Part shown: piece after piece, positions 27,698 to 36,248 of the stretch
How the letters are laid out: each line of letters starts with the position of its first letter
Numbering within the stretch: the first letter of the stretch is position 1
From: Streptomyces sp. NBC_00708
Lineage (GTDB): Bacteria > Actinomycetota > Actinomycetes > Streptomycetales > Streptomycetaceae
Length of the DNA: 64,000 bases
Assembly (NCBI GenBank): GCA_036226585.1
Contig: CP108997.1
Location: forward strand, 4,340,001-4,404,000
Direction: 5' to 3'
Made by a program: the position numbers and the translations under genes
The notes under the pieces: generated by a model
Databases searched by the model: none
Told to the model about the DNA's origin: nothing
Seen by the model: only the letters and a program-made list of their open reading frames with translations

Positions 27698-29368
27698 GTG
27701 GATCGATCACAGAGCACGGAAGCGGGGCTGTTGCTGGCCGGGAGGTACCGGCTGGGCGACGTCCTCGGACGCGGCGGCATGGGCAAGGTCTGGCGCGCCC
27801 ACGACGAGGTGCTGCACCGCACGGTGGCCGTCAAGGAGCTGACCGCCGGCCTCTACGTGGCCGACGCGGACCGGATCGTGCTGCACCAGCGGACCCAGAA
27901 GGAGGCCCGCGCGGCGGCCCGGATCACCCACCCCGGTGTGGTCACCGTCCATGACGTCGTCGAGTACGACAACCGGCCCTGGATCGTCATGCAGTACGTC
28001 GACGGGCCGTCGCTCGCCGACCGGGCGAAGGAGTCCGGCGGCGAGATCGAGGCGCGCGAGGCCGCCCGGATCGGCCTGCACGTGCTGGGCGCCCTGCGCG
28101 CCGCGCACGGGGCCGGGGTGCTGCACCGCGATGTGAAGCCGGGCAATGTGCTGCTCGCCCGGGACGGCCGGGTCCTGCTCACCGACTTCGGGATCGCCGC
28201 GATAGAGGGCGACTCCACCATCACCAGGACCGGTGAACTCGTCGGTTCCATCGACTATCTGGCGCCCGAGCGGGTACGCGGCGGCGACCCGGGCCCCGCG
28301 TCCGACCTGTGGTCGCTGGGCGCCACGCTGTACACGGCGGTCGAGGGGCGTTCGCCGTTCCGCCGGACGTCCCCCATCTCGACGATGCAGGCCGTCGTCA
28401 CCGAGGAACCGCCGCCGCCCGCCAGGGCCGGGGCGCTGACCCCCGTCATCACCGCGCTGCTGCGCAAGGAGCCGGAGGACCGCCCGTCGGCCGAGGAGAC
28501 CGAGCGGATGCTCCTGGAGGCCATGGAGGGCCGTAGGCCCCGGGACGCCCAGGCGTTCGTCCCGACGCAGCACGTCTCCGAGGAGATGCTGCGCGGCGGC
28601 ACCGCCGTGCTGCCCCGGCCCGGTCCCGCCGTGGTGCCCGCGCCCGTGCCGGCCCCCGCCCCCGCCCCCGCCCCCGCCCCGCCCGCCCGCCGCAGCCGGT
28701 GGCGTACGACGGTCCTGGTCCTCGTCCTGGCCGCGGTGCTCGGCGGCGGCGCGGGGATCGCCGCGATGCTGTACGCGCACCGCACGGAGGCGGCCGGGTC
28801 CACGACCGGCGGCACGGCCTCGGGAGGCACCCGCACGCCGGGGCCGCCCAAGCCGAAGCCGACCCCCACGCCGACCCCGACGGGCTCGCCCTCGACGGAC
28901 ACGGCGACGCAGAAGGTGCCGGACGGCTGGCAGCGTGTGGAGGACCCCTCCGGGTTCAGCGTCCTGCTGCCGGAGGGCTGGAAGCGCAAGGTCACCAAGA
29001 CCAACATCGACTACAGCCCCGACGACGGCGTGCACTACTTCCGGGTCAGCGTCGACCCGGCCCCCGACTTCGACAACTCCTACGACCACATGACGGGGAT
29101 GGAGAAGTCGCTCAGCACCCGCCTGCCGGAGTACCGGCGGGTGGAGCTGAACTCCAACCTCTACCGCGACTACCCGGGGTCCATCTGGGAGTTCACCTGG
29201 ACCGAGAACAACGGTGAGGCGCGGCACGCGATCGACCAGATGTACTTCGCGAAGGAGGGCGGCCCGGAGTACGCGCTCTATATGACGGGCCCCGCGGAGG
29301 ACTGGGACGACACCCTCGACCGGTTCAACGCGATCCTCCGCAGCTGGCGTCCTCCGGCCGATCAGTAG
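27698..29368 (+). CDS. Transmembrane Ser/Thr protein kinase 2
   Basis: This is a Hanks-type receptor kinase (556 aa) with an intact active site: glycine loop LGRGGMGKV at 23-31, Lys46 in VAVKE, HRDVKPGN at 143-150, DFGIAAIEGD and APERVRG. The kinase domain ends near residue 270. A low-complexity Pro/Ala linker encoded by CCCGCC repeats leads to the membrane helix at about 337-360 (VLVLVLAAVLGGGAGIAAML). The outer domain (about 150 aa: GWQRVEDPSGFSVLLPEGWK ... YALYMTGP) is of the same family as the outer domain of the pseudokinase upstream. The start is GTG 27698 in front of LLLAGRYRLG; the frame continues to 27629 but that part looks non-coding. Confidence 0.92.
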   Translation: MDRSQSTEAGLLLAGRYRLGDVLGRGGMGKVWRAHDEVLHRTVAVKELTAGLYVADADRIVLHQRTQKEARAAARITHPGVVTVHDVVEYDNRPWIVMQYVDGPSLADRAKESGGEIEAREAARIGLHVLGALRAAHGAGVLHRDVKPGNVLLARDGRVLLTDFGIAAIEGDSTITRTGELVGSIDYLAPERVRGGDPGPASDLWSLGATLYTAVEGRSPFRRTSPISTMQAVVTEEPPPPARAGALTPVITALLRKEPEDRPSAEETERMLLEAMEGRRPRDAQAFVPTQHVSEEMLRGGTAVLPRPGPAVVPAPVPAPAPAPAPAPPARRSRWRTTVLVLVLAAVLGGGAGIAAMLYAHRTEAAGSTTGGTASGGTRTPGPPKPKPTPTPTPTGSPSTDTATQKVPDGWQRVEDPSGFSVLLPEGWKRKVTKTNIDYSPDDGVHYFRVSVDPAPDFDNSYDHMTGMEKSLSTRLPEYRRVELNSNLYRDYPGSIWEFTWTENNGEARHAIDQMYFAKEGGPEYALYMTGPAEDWDDTLDRFNAILRSWRPPADQ

Positions 29369-29520
29369 CCCACGAGGCGAGCGATAGCCCCTGATCAGGG
29401 CTTATGGTGCCAGTGATCACTGGCCGGGTCCGCGCGGGTGTGGCGGGACTCCGGGAGAGACGGTGAAAAGCTGTTACCCACGGGTACCCAAAGCCTTCCG
29501 GCCGACGTACTCTCGCCCTC

Positions 29521-31149
29521 ATGACGGACTCGCAGGCCCCCACGTCCCCCTCCGCCGCCGCGGTCGGCACCAACCCCGTGGCCGCCGCGCCCGCGGGCGT
29601 GCGCACGGCCGCCGATGTCGTGACGCCCGAGGTGATCGCCCAGCTGACGCGCGGCGTCGTCGGCTCCGGCCGCACCGCCAACCACACGCCGTTCACCGGC
29701 GAGAAGCTGGCGGACCTGCCGGAGTCCACCCCCGAGGACGTGGCCACCGCCTTCGAGCGGGCCCGCGCCGCCCAGCCGGCCTGGGCCGCCCTGCCGGTCC
29801 GGACCAGGGCCGCCGTGCTCCTGCGCTTCCACGACCTGGTCATCGGCCGCCAGTCCGAGGTGCTCGACCTCATCCAGCTGGAGACCGGCAAGGCCCGGCT
29901 GCACGCCCACGAGGAGGTCCAGGCGGTCGCCGTGGCCGCCCGGCACTACGGGCGCAGGGCGTCCGCGTACCTGAAGCCGAAGCGGCACACCGGTGTGGTG
30001 CCGACCCTCACCAAGGTCACCGAGCTGCGCCAGCCGCGCGGGGTCGTCGGCCAGATCGCCCCGTGGAACTACCCCTTCGAGCTGTCCGTCGGCGACGCGC
30101 TGCCCGCCTTCGTCTCCGGCAACGCCGTGGTGATGAAGCCCGACACCGAGACCGCGCTGACCGCGCTGTGGGCGCGTGACCTGCTGATCGAGGCGGGGCT
30201 CCCGGCCGAGGTGTTCCAGGTCGTCCTCGGTGACGGACCCGTCGTCGGCCCCGAGGTCGTCAAGCACGCCGACTACGTCTCGTTCACCGGCTCCACCCGC
30301 ACCGGCCGCGAGGTCGCCCAGGGCGCGGCGGCCCGGCTCGTCGGCGTCTCGCTGGAGCTCGGCGGCAAGAACGCCATGCTGGTCCTGGCGGACGCCGACG
30401 TGGAGAAGGCCGCCGCCGGCGCCGTCCGCGCCTGCTTCTCCTCGGCCGGCCAGCTCTGCATCTCCATCGAGCGGCTGTACGTCCACGAGTCGGTCGCCGA
30501 CGACTTCGTGGAGCGGTTCGCCGCCCGTACGAAGGCGATGCGGCTCGGCAACTCCCTCGCGTACGGCGCCGACATGGGCTCGCTGGTGGGCGAACGCCAG
30601 CTGGAGACCGTCAGCCGGCATGTCGCCGAGGCCGTCGAGAAGGGCGCCAAGCTGGTGGCCGGCGGGGTCGCCCGCCCCGACATCGGCCCGCTCTTCTACG
30701 AGCCGACGATCCTGGACGGCGTCCAGGCGCCCATGGCCGTCTGCACCGAGGAGACCTTCGGCCCGGTCGTCTCGGTCTACCGCTTCCGCGACGAGGACGA
30801 GGTCGTGGACCTCGCCAACGCGACCCCGTACGGCCTGAACTCCAGTGTCTGGACCAAGGACTCCAAGCGGGGCCATCGCGTCGCCGCCCGGCTGCGCACC
30901 GGCACGGTCAACATCAACGAGGGATACGCCCCCGCGTACGGCAGCGTGCAGTCCCCGATGGGCGGCATGAAGGACTCCGGTCTCGGCCGCCGCCACGGCT
31001 CCGAGGGCATCCTCAAGTACACCGAGGCGCAGACCGTCGCCCAGCAGCGGCTGATCCCGCTGGCCCCGTCGTTCGGGATGGACGACGAGAAGTACGCGGC
31101 GTTCATGAGCCGCAGTCTGAAGGCGATGAAGGCCTTCCGCCTGCGCTGA
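29521..31149 (+). CDS. gabD2: Succinate-semialdehyde dehydrogenase (NADP+)
   Basis: This is an aldehyde dehydrogenase superfamily enzyme (542 aa) that oxidises succinic semialdehyde to succinate, linking the GABA shunt to the TCA cycle. Visible motifs are APWNYPFELS, the cofactor loop FTGSTRTGREVAQ, the general base in LELGGKN and the catalytic Cys in AGQLCISIERL. The N-terminal 35 residues are Ala/Pro-rich and non-conserved. Specificity is by resemblance to the actinobacterial GabD2 group, not proven. ATG 29521 has no Shine-Dalgarno; a TACTCT box ends seven bases upstream, so it may be leaderless. A TACCC-AC-GGGTA palindrome lies near 29475 as a possible operator. The GMC oxidase gene follows 58 bp on. 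Confidence 0.87.
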   Translation: MTDSQAPTSPSAAAVGTNPVAAAPAGVRTAADVVTPEVIAQLTRGVVGSGRTANHTPFTGEKLADLPESTPEDVATAFERARAAQPAWAALPVRTRAAVLLRFHDLVIGRQSEVLDLIQLETGKARLHAHEEVQAVAVAARHYGRRASAYLKPKRHTGVVPTLTKVTELRQPRGVVGQIAPWNYPFELSVGDALPAFVSGNAVVMKPDTETALTALWARDLLIEAGLPAEVFQVVLGDGPVVGPEVVKHADYVSFTGSTRTGREVAQGAAARLVGVSLELGGKNAMLVLADADVEKAAAGAVRACFSSAGQLCISIERLYVHESVADDFVERFAARTKAMRLGNSLAYGADMGSLVGERQLETVSRHVAEAVEKGAKLVAGGVARPDIGPLFYEPTILDGVQAPMAVCTEETFGPVVSVYRFRDEDEVVDLANATPYGLNSSVWTKDSKRGHRVAARLRTGTVNINEGYAPAYGSVQSPMGGMKDSGLGRRHGSEGILKYTEAQTVAQQRLIPLAPSFGMDDEKYAAFMSRSLKAMKAFRLR

Positions 31150-31207
31150 CGGCCTCTCAGCTCCCGCGCACCGCATCAATTCTGTCCTTTTCGTACCGAG
31201 GAGTGCC

Positions 31208-33091
31208 ATGTCCCAGGACAGCCCTGCCCAGAATCAGGACCGGCCGGCCGGTGCGGCCGACGACGACGCCGCGTACGACTACGACGTGATCGTCGTCGGC
31301 TCGGGCTTCGGCGGTGCGGTCTCGGCGCTGCGGCTGAGCGAGAAGGGGTACCGGGTCGGCGTCCTGGAGGCGGGCCGCCGCTTCACCCCGGGCACCCTGC
31401 CGAAGAACTCCTGGGACCTGAAGAACTACCTCTGGGCGCCCGCCCTCGGCCTCTTCGGCATCCAGCGCGTGCACCTGCTCGGCAAGGTGATGGTGCTGGC
31501 CGGCGCCGGGGTGGGCGGCGGCTCGCTCAACTACGCCAACACGCTGTACGTGCCGCCCGCGCCGTTCTTCGAGGACCGCCAGTGGGCGCACATCACGGAC
31601 TGGCAGGACGAGCTGAAGCCGTACTACGACCAGGCGAAGCGGATGCTCGGGGTCCGGCTCAACCCCACGACGACCCCCTCCGACGTCCACCTCAAGGCGA
31701 CCGCCGAGGCCATGGGCGTCGGCGACACCTTCCACCTCGCCCCGGTCGGCGTCTTCTTCGGTGACGGCGAGGACGCGGACGGTACGGCGACCGCGAAGCC
31801 CGGGGGCACGGTCGCGGACCCGTACTTCGGCGGCGCGGGCCCGGCCCGCAAGGCCTGCACCGAGTGCGGTGAGTGCATGACGGGCTGCCGTCACGGCGCG
31901 AAGAACACCCTCAACGAGAACTACCTCCACCTCGCCGAGAAGGCCGGCGCGGTCATCCACCCCATGACCTCCGTCATCGGCGTCACCGAGCACCCCGACG
32001 GCGGCTACCGCGTCGCCACCGTGCCCACCGACCGCCGGAAGAAGGCGAAGCCCACCGCGCTGCGCGCCCGCAAGGTGGTCGTCGCCGCGGGCACGTACGG
32101 CACCCAGACCCTGCTGCACACGATGAAGGACAAGGGGCTGCTGCCCCGGATCTCCGCGAAGCTCGGCGAGCTGACCCGTACCAACTCCGAGGGGCTCGTC
32201 GGCGCGCAGACCTCCGACCGGCGCTACCGCAAGAAGCACGGGACGAAGCCCGACTTCACCAAGGGCGTCGCCATCACCTCGTCGATCCACCCCGACGCGA
32301 ACACGCACATCGAGCCGGTCCGCTACGGCAAGGGCTCCAACGCCATGGGCGGCATGACCATCCTCCAGGTCCCGTTCAGCACCCACCGGGTTCTCGCCTG
32401 GTTCGGGAACCTGGCCAAGCACCCCACGCTCGCCGTCCGTTCGCTCTCCAACCGGCGCTGGTCGGAGCGGACCATCATCGGGCTCGTCATGCAGTCGCTC
32501 GACAACTCCCTGACCGCGTACCGCAAGCCCAGCGGCATCGGCAAGGGCCTGCTCACCGCCCGTCAGGGCCACGGCGCGCCCAACCCGACGCAGATAGCCG
32601 AGGCGACCCAGAGCGCGTCTCTGCTCGCGGACGAGATCAACGGCTTCCCCGGGTCCAACATCGGCGAGCTGATGGGCACCCCGCTCACCGCCCACTTCCT
32701 CGGCGGCTGCCCCATCGGCGCCCGTGCGGAGGAGGGCGTCATCGACCCGTACCACCGGCTGTTCGGGCACCCGGGTATCTCGGTCGTCGACGGCTCGGCG
32801 GTCTCCGCGAACCTCGGCGTCAACCCGTCGCTGACGATCACCGCCCAGGCGGAGCGCGCCATGTCGTTCTGGCCCAACAAGGGCGAGCCGGACCCGCGCC
32901 CGGCGCAGGGCGAGGCGTACGAGCGGCTGGCGGCGGTGGAACCGCAGGCCCCGGCGGTCCCGAAGGAGGCGTTCGGCGCGCTGAGGCTGCCGTTCCTGGG
33001 GATGCCGGCGATACCGCCGAAGAAGGCGGCGAAGAAGGCGGAGAAGGCGGCGGCCGAGAAGACGTCGGCGAAGGCGCCCGAGAAGGCGTAG
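31208..33091 (+). CDS. GMC oxidoreductase, ChoD/cholesterol-oxidase-like
   Basis: This FAD-dependent GMC-family oxidoreductase (627 aa) has the Rossmann motif VIVVGSGFGGAVSALRLSE, the second GMC signature GAGVGGGSLNYANTLY and the C-terminal substrate/FAD segment (HFLGGCPIGAR ... GVNPSLTITAQAERA). It resembles mycobacterial ChoD, which lies beside guaB3 in those genomes. No signal peptide is present, unlike secreted cholesterol oxidases, so it is cytoplasmic; true sterol activity is uncertain. A ferredoxin-like cluster CxxCxxCxxxC occurs at Cys217, 220, 223 and 227. The tail is Lys/Ala-rich (KKAAKKAEKAAAEK). It follows gabD2 by 58 bp and probably shares its transcript. A strong terminator follows. 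Confidence 0.88.
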   Translation: MSQDSPAQNQDRPAGAADDDAAYDYDVIVVGSGFGGAVSALRLSEKGYRVGVLEAGRRFTPGTLPKNSWDLKNYLWAPALGLFGIQRVHLLGKVMVLAGAGVGGGSLNYANTLYVPPAPFFEDRQWAHITDWQDELKPYYDQAKRMLGVRLNPTTTPSDVHLKATAEAMGVGDTFHLAPVGVFFGDGEDADGTATAKPGGTVADPYFGGAGPARKACTECGECMTGCRHGAKNTLNENYLHLAEKAGAVIHPMTSVIGVTEHPDGGYRVATVPTDRRKKAKPTALRARKVVVAAGTYGTQTLLHTMKDKGLLPRISAKLGELTRTNSEGLVGAQTSDRRYRKKHGTKPDFTKGVAITSSIHPDANTHIEPVRYGKGSNAMGGMTILQVPFSTHRVLAWFGNLAKHPTLAVRSLSNRRWSERTIIGLVMQSLDNSLTAYRKPSGIGKGLLTARQGHGAPNPTQIAEATQSASLLADEINGFPGSNIGELMGTPLTAHFLGGCPIGARAEEGVIDPYHRLFGHPGISVVDGSAVSANLGVNPSLTITAQAERAMSFWPNKGEPDPRPAQGEAYERLAAVEPQAPAVPKEAFGALRLPFLGMPAIPPKKAAKKAEKAAAEKTSAKAPEKA

Positions 33092-33101
33092 GCACAGCAG
33101 A

Positions 33102-33133
33102 AGGGGCTGCACCCCCCTCCCAGTGCAGCCCCT
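33102..33133 (+). terminator. Terminator after the GMC oxidoreductase gene
   Basis: AGGGGCTGCAC (33102-33112) pairs perfectly with GTGCAGCCCCT (33123-33133) around a 10-base loop, 11 bp after the stop codon. The rest of the 291-bp gap to the next gene shows no further gene that I can recognise. Confidence 0.85.
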
Positions 33134-33382
33134 CACGCTGTAACCGGTCCGTCGTACAACAACCGACAACCGGTGTTCCGCATGCATGACCTGCCGGACG
33201 CCCCCATGGTTGTCCTCGCACTCACGAAATTCTTATGTGAGGTGGATCACTCCACGCTCGCTCCGTCCGTCGTGCTCGATCCGTGATCTCGTCCCGGGCA
33301 ACTTTTCCCGCCCGCCCCCGGTCGTACCCCCTGTCGCTGCCACAGCGGTCACACAGCTCCCGACGACCCCAGAGGGCCCGAG

Positions 33383-35116
33383 ATGAGAAGCGCGATTCCG
33401 TTCCGCCGTGCGATGGGCGTCCTGGCCTCGGCCGGCCTGCTGGCCGCCGGCATGCTCACGACGGCCGGTCCGGCGCAGGCCGCCGACCCCGAGTTCACGC
33501 TCGGCGGCCCCGCCGAGACGGCCCTGCACCCGTATCCGGCGTCGGGCTCCCCGCAGAAGGCGAGCCTCGGCCTCACGGTCACCAACCCGTCCGAGGACGA
33601 GGAGAACGGGGCCTTCGAGGGCGAGTACACCGTCCGCTTCGACTTCGGGAAGCTGGCCGGTGTCGCGGACGTGGCCTTCGGCGAGGGCGGCGGCGCGGAC
33701 TGCGAGCGGACCGGGACCAGCGCCGTCTGCCACGACTACGGGGTGTATCCCGGCCTGAGCACCCTCGCCGAGCTGGAGGTCACCGCCGCCCGGGGCAGCG
33801 AGGAAGGCGACTCCGGCGCCATCGAGGTCACCGCCGAGGCGGAGGGCGCCACCTTCCGGCCGTTCACCGCGCACGTGTCGATCGGCGGGCCCGACCTGTC
33901 GATGAAGCCGCTGCCGTTCAAAACGGAGCTGAAGCCCGGCGACACCCAGCCGGTCCCCGTCACCTTCACCAACAACGGCACCCGCGCCTCCCGGGGCGTC
34001 CTGCTCACCCTGCGCAACACACGCGGCCTGGCGTTCACGGAGCGGTACCAGAACTGCGAGTACAGCGAGGACGACGGGGGCATGGGCAGCCCCGGCGCCT
34101 GGACCACCGCCCTGTGCACCTTCCCCGGCAGCTTCGAGCCCGGCGCCACCTACACGCTCGCCGAGCCGCCGGTGCTGCGGGCCACCGGCCGCGCGTTCTA
34201 CGACACCCTCATCTACCGGATCAACGAGGACGACACCGACGCCCGCGCGGCGCAGCGGGCCGGGGCGCACTTCAGCCCCGGCAAGGGCGCCACGCTGTCC
34301 CTGGGCAGGGCCCCGGCGGTCCGCTCGGCCGACCTGGAGCCGGGCGACAACCAGCAGGAGGCCGACTTCCGTACCGCGAACACCGCCGACTTCGCGGCCT
34401 ACGGCGGCCAGGCCGGCGGCAAGGCGGGTGACACCGTCGGCGTGACCCTGGGCTTCCGGAACCGGGGGCCCGCCTGGATCGGGTACATCCGCTCCGGCGA
34501 GGACGTCGCGACCGTCGACTTCACCGTGCCCGACGGCTCCCGCGTGGTCTCCAAGCCGGACATCTGCCGGGGCGTGACCAAGGACGGCGGCTACCTGGAG
34601 GACCAGACGAACGCCCGGCGCTACTTCTGCTCCACGCCCATGTCCGTACGCGAGGACGCGGACTTCGCCCTGCCGTTCCGGCTGAAGATCGTCACGGTGG
34701 AGGCCGGGGCGATCGGCGCGGTCGTCGTCCGCAACACCCACCTCCAGGCCCCCGCGCTGCCCTTCGACCCCGTGCCCGCCAACAACAGGGCGAACGTGGA
34801 GCTGAACGGCGAGGACACCGGCGCCGCGAGGGGCCAGTCCGGTTCCGGCGGCTCGACGGACACGGGCGGCGGTTCCGGTTCCGCCGGCGGCTCCGGTGGT
34901 TCCGGTGGTTCCGGTTCCGGCTCCGGTTCCGGCTCCGGTGGTTCCGGTGCCGTCTCCGGCGGTGCGTCCTCGTCGGGCACCTCGGGCTCCACCGGCTCCG
35001 GCGGTGCGCTCGCCTCCACGGGGACCGTCGCGCTCGGGGCCTCCGCCGCCGCGCTGGCCGCACTGGTCGCGGGCGGCGTCCTGTTCACGGTGTCGCGGCG
35101 GCGCGCGACGCGCTGA
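33383..35116 (+). CDS. Secreted surface protein with LAxTG sortase signal
   Basis: This 577-aa cell-wall protein has a Sec signal peptide at residues 1-33 (MRSAIPFRRAMGVLASAG ... AQA), then beta-rich repeats resembling conserved-repeat/DUF11-like extracellular modules (VTNPSEDEENGAFEGEYTVRF; PVTFTNNGTRASRGVLLTL; VTLGFRNRGPAWIGY). A Gly/Ser linker of about 60 residues spans the wall. The C-terminus has LASTG, a hydrophobic helix (ALGASAAALAALVAGGVLF) and RRRATR, the pattern cleaved by class E sortases in Streptomyces. It should therefore be anchored to peptidoglycan and exposed on hyphae; ligand unknown. ATG 33383 with GAGGGCC upstream. A terminator follows. Confidence 0.87.
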   Translation: MRSAIPFRRAMGVLASAGLLAAGMLTTAGPAQAADPEFTLGGPAETALHPYPASGSPQKASLGLTVTNPSEDEENGAFEGEYTVRFDFGKLAGVADVAFGEGGGADCERTGTSAVCHDYGVYPGLSTLAELEVTAARGSEEGDSGAIEVTAEAEGATFRPFTAHVSIGGPDLSMKPLPFKTELKPGDTQPVPVTFTNNGTRASRGVLLTLRNTRGLAFTERYQNCEYSEDDGGMGSPGAWTTALCTFPGSFEPGATYTLAEPPVLRATGRAFYDTLIYRINEDDTDARAAQRAGAHFSPGKGATLSLGRAPAVRSADLEPGDNQQEADFRTANTADFAAYGGQAGGKAGDTVGVTLGFRNRGPAWIGYIRSGEDVATVDFTVPDGSRVVSKPDICRGVTKDGGYLEDQTNARRYFCSTPMSVREDADFALPFRLKIVTVEAGAIGAVVVRNTHLQAPALPFDPVPANNRANVELNGEDTGAARGQSGSGGSTDTGGGSGSAGGSGGSGGSGSGSGSGSGGSGAVSGGASSSGTSGSTGSGGALASTGTVALGASAAALAALVAGGVLFTVSRRRATR

Positions 35117-35128
35117 GGCCCCCCACGG

Positions 35129-35166
35129 AAGAACGGCCGGCCCCGGGCGTCCCCGGAGCCGGCCGT
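35129..35166 (+). terminator. Terminator after the surface protein gene
   Basis: GAACGGCCGGC (35129-35139) pairs with GCCGGCCGTTC (35156-35166); the inner bases CCCGGG...CCCCGG can extend the stem. It lies 13 bp after the stop codon. Confidence 0.82.
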
Positions 35167-35430
35167 TCCTGGAAGGACCGAGGGTCCCTCCGAGTGACCG
35201 GGCTGCTGTCCCCTGCCGACCGGTCACGCACGCCGGTGCGCGGTCCCACGGCGTACACGCGGTACGCCACACACCCCGGCGGAGCCACGCGTGGTTTCCA
35301 TCGAGAGCCGCCCCTGGCTGGCACGGACAACGGGACCAACGAACCCGCGCCGGGCCCGGTCACGCGCCGTACGGGTGAGACTCCGCCCGAACTGGGATAC
35401 GCCCCTACAGCCCTGGGGACGCGCCCCGGG
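35167..35430. other. Intergenic stretch without recognised features
   Basis: This is the remainder of the 314-bp gap between two convergent genes. I saw no open frame with typical codon bias, no tRNA and no strong repeat. The short GGGGACGCGCCCC next to the chorismate mutase stop could be a weak terminator for that gene. Confidence 0.5.
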
Positions 35431-35790
35431 TCAGACCCGGCCGCGGCACAGCTCCAGCAGCGTCATCGCCAGCGGGGTGCCCGGCTTGCCCAGCGCGTCC
35501 CGGTAGCGGCCCAGGATCTCCATCTCGCGGGACAGATTGACCCGGCGGCCGCCCGAGGTCATCCGGGCCTCCTGGATCACCGCCGAGACGGCCATCCGCT
35601 CCTGGACGAGCCCGATGATCCGGTCGTCGAGCGTGTCGATACGGGTACGGGCGTCGCCGATCAGGGACGCGGCCTCGTCGGTGCGGGCGCCGGTCACCTC
35701 GGTGCTGTTCGCGTCGACGGCGGTCCTGGCGGCGGGGGTGCCGTTCGTCTCCACGGCGGTCCTGGCGGCGGGGGTGCTGGTGCTGCTCAT
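35431..35790 (-). CDS. Chorismate mutase, AroQ type
   Basis: This enzyme rearranges chorismate to prephenate, the first step to phenylalanine and tyrosine. The catalytic part is the C-terminal 80 residues of the 119-aa protein, a compact AroQ helical fold: ARTRIDTLDDRIIGLVQERMA (basic residues and RID.LD motif), the helix with VIQEAR, and the RREMEIL-like segment VNLSREMEILGRY. The first 40 residues are a low-complexity Thr/Ala tail containing a duplicated TPAARTAV unit encoded by a 36-bp DNA repeat. ATG 35790 has GGGAGA upstream. Upstream lie a hairpin and a short Phe/Tyr-containing frame that look like a transcription attenuator. Confidence 0.9.
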   Translation of the reverse strand: MSSTSTPAARTAVETNGTPAARTAVDANSTEVTGARTDEAASLIGDARTRIDTLDDRIIGLVQERMAVSAVIQEARMTSGGRRVNLSREMEILGRYRDALGKPGTPLAMTLLELCRGRV

Positions 35791-35848
35791 GTCGGGTCTC
35801 CCGGTGGGGTGCGGCTCCCCGGAGGCCGACGGGCCCGGAACGCCAGAA

Positions 35849-35874
35849 CGCCCCGGGCCTGTCGGCCCGGGGCG
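35849..35874 (-). terminator. Attenuator hairpin upstream of chorismate mutase
   Basis: CGCCCCGGGCC and GGCCCGGGGCG form a perfect 11-bp stem with loop GACA (minus strand), followed by TTCTGG. It lies between the leader peptide stop (35899) and the chorismate mutase start (35790), the position of a regulated terminator. Seven bases in the leader (CGGCCCG at codons 14-16) are complementary to CGGGCCG in the 5' arm, allowing an alternative antiterminator pairing. Confidence 0.65.
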
Positions 35875-35898
35875 CCTGGAACGTTGCTTGTCAGTTGC

Positions 35899-35970
35899 TC
35901 AAGCAGCACGACCATGGCAGCCGGCGGGCCGGATGCCATAGGTAAAGACGAAGGTCGTGTGCTGACGCAT
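35899..35970 (-). CDS. Putative Phe/Tyr leader peptide of chorismate mutase
   Basis: This 23-codon frame (ATG at 35970, TGA ending at 35899) begins MRQHTTFVFTYG. Phe occurs at codons 7 and 9 and Tyr at codon 11, the end products of the pathway opened by the downstream chorismate mutase; the ending is RPAGCHGRAA. A -10-like TACTGT ends four bases before the ATG, there is no Shine-Dalgarno, and translation may be leaderless. A strong hairpin follows 24 bp after the stop. Starvation for Phe or Tyr would stall the ribosome on codons 7-11 and favour the antiterminator. It is too short to judge by codon bias; the assignment rests on position and aromatic content. Confidence 0.6.
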   Translation of the reverse strand: MRQHTTFVFTYGIRPAGCHGRAA

Positions 35971-36002
35971 GGGGACAGTATGGCCCCACCCGGCCCCGGG
36001 CC

Positions 36003-36165
36003 CACGGCGGGCCCGGATCGTGAGACGACCCCCGTCCCTTGCTTACGGCGGGCCGGGATCGTGAGACGGTCCCCGTCCCTTGCTCACGGCGGGCCGGGAT
36101 CGTGAGACGGCCCCGTCCCTTGCTCACGGCGGGCCCGGATCGTGAGACGGCCCACGTCCGTCGCC
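36003..36165. repeat. 41-bp tandem repeat, four copies, upstream of guaA
   Basis: Four copies begin at 36003, 36044, 36085 and 36125 (unit lengths 41, 41, 40 and 41). The shared core is ACGGCGGGCC(C/G)GGATCGTGAGACG followed by CCCCGTCCCTTGCT; the last copy diverges at its end. The array fills the space between the chorismate mutase leader and the guaA promoter. No function is evident. Confidence 0.85.
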
Positions 36166-36248
36166 GGGCGCCCGTGGCCGGGGCAGGTCACTTCCGGCCG
36201 CCGGTAGAATTGGAGGACCGACCCCTCTCCACCGCCGGAAGGCCGCCC

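Noticed and set aside
33134..33382. Possible tRNA or regulatory RNA in the gap before the surface protein
   Set aside because: No cloverleaf, anticodon arm or T-loop sequence could be made; only the upstream terminator hairpin is convincing.
35891..36127. Minus-strand frame with KGRG/SRSRPAV repeats
   Set aside because: It is simply the 41-bp intergenic tandem repeat translated; no start signal or conserved sequence.
36003..36165. CRISPR array
   Set aside because: The units are contiguous tandem repeats without unique spacers, and no cas genes are present.
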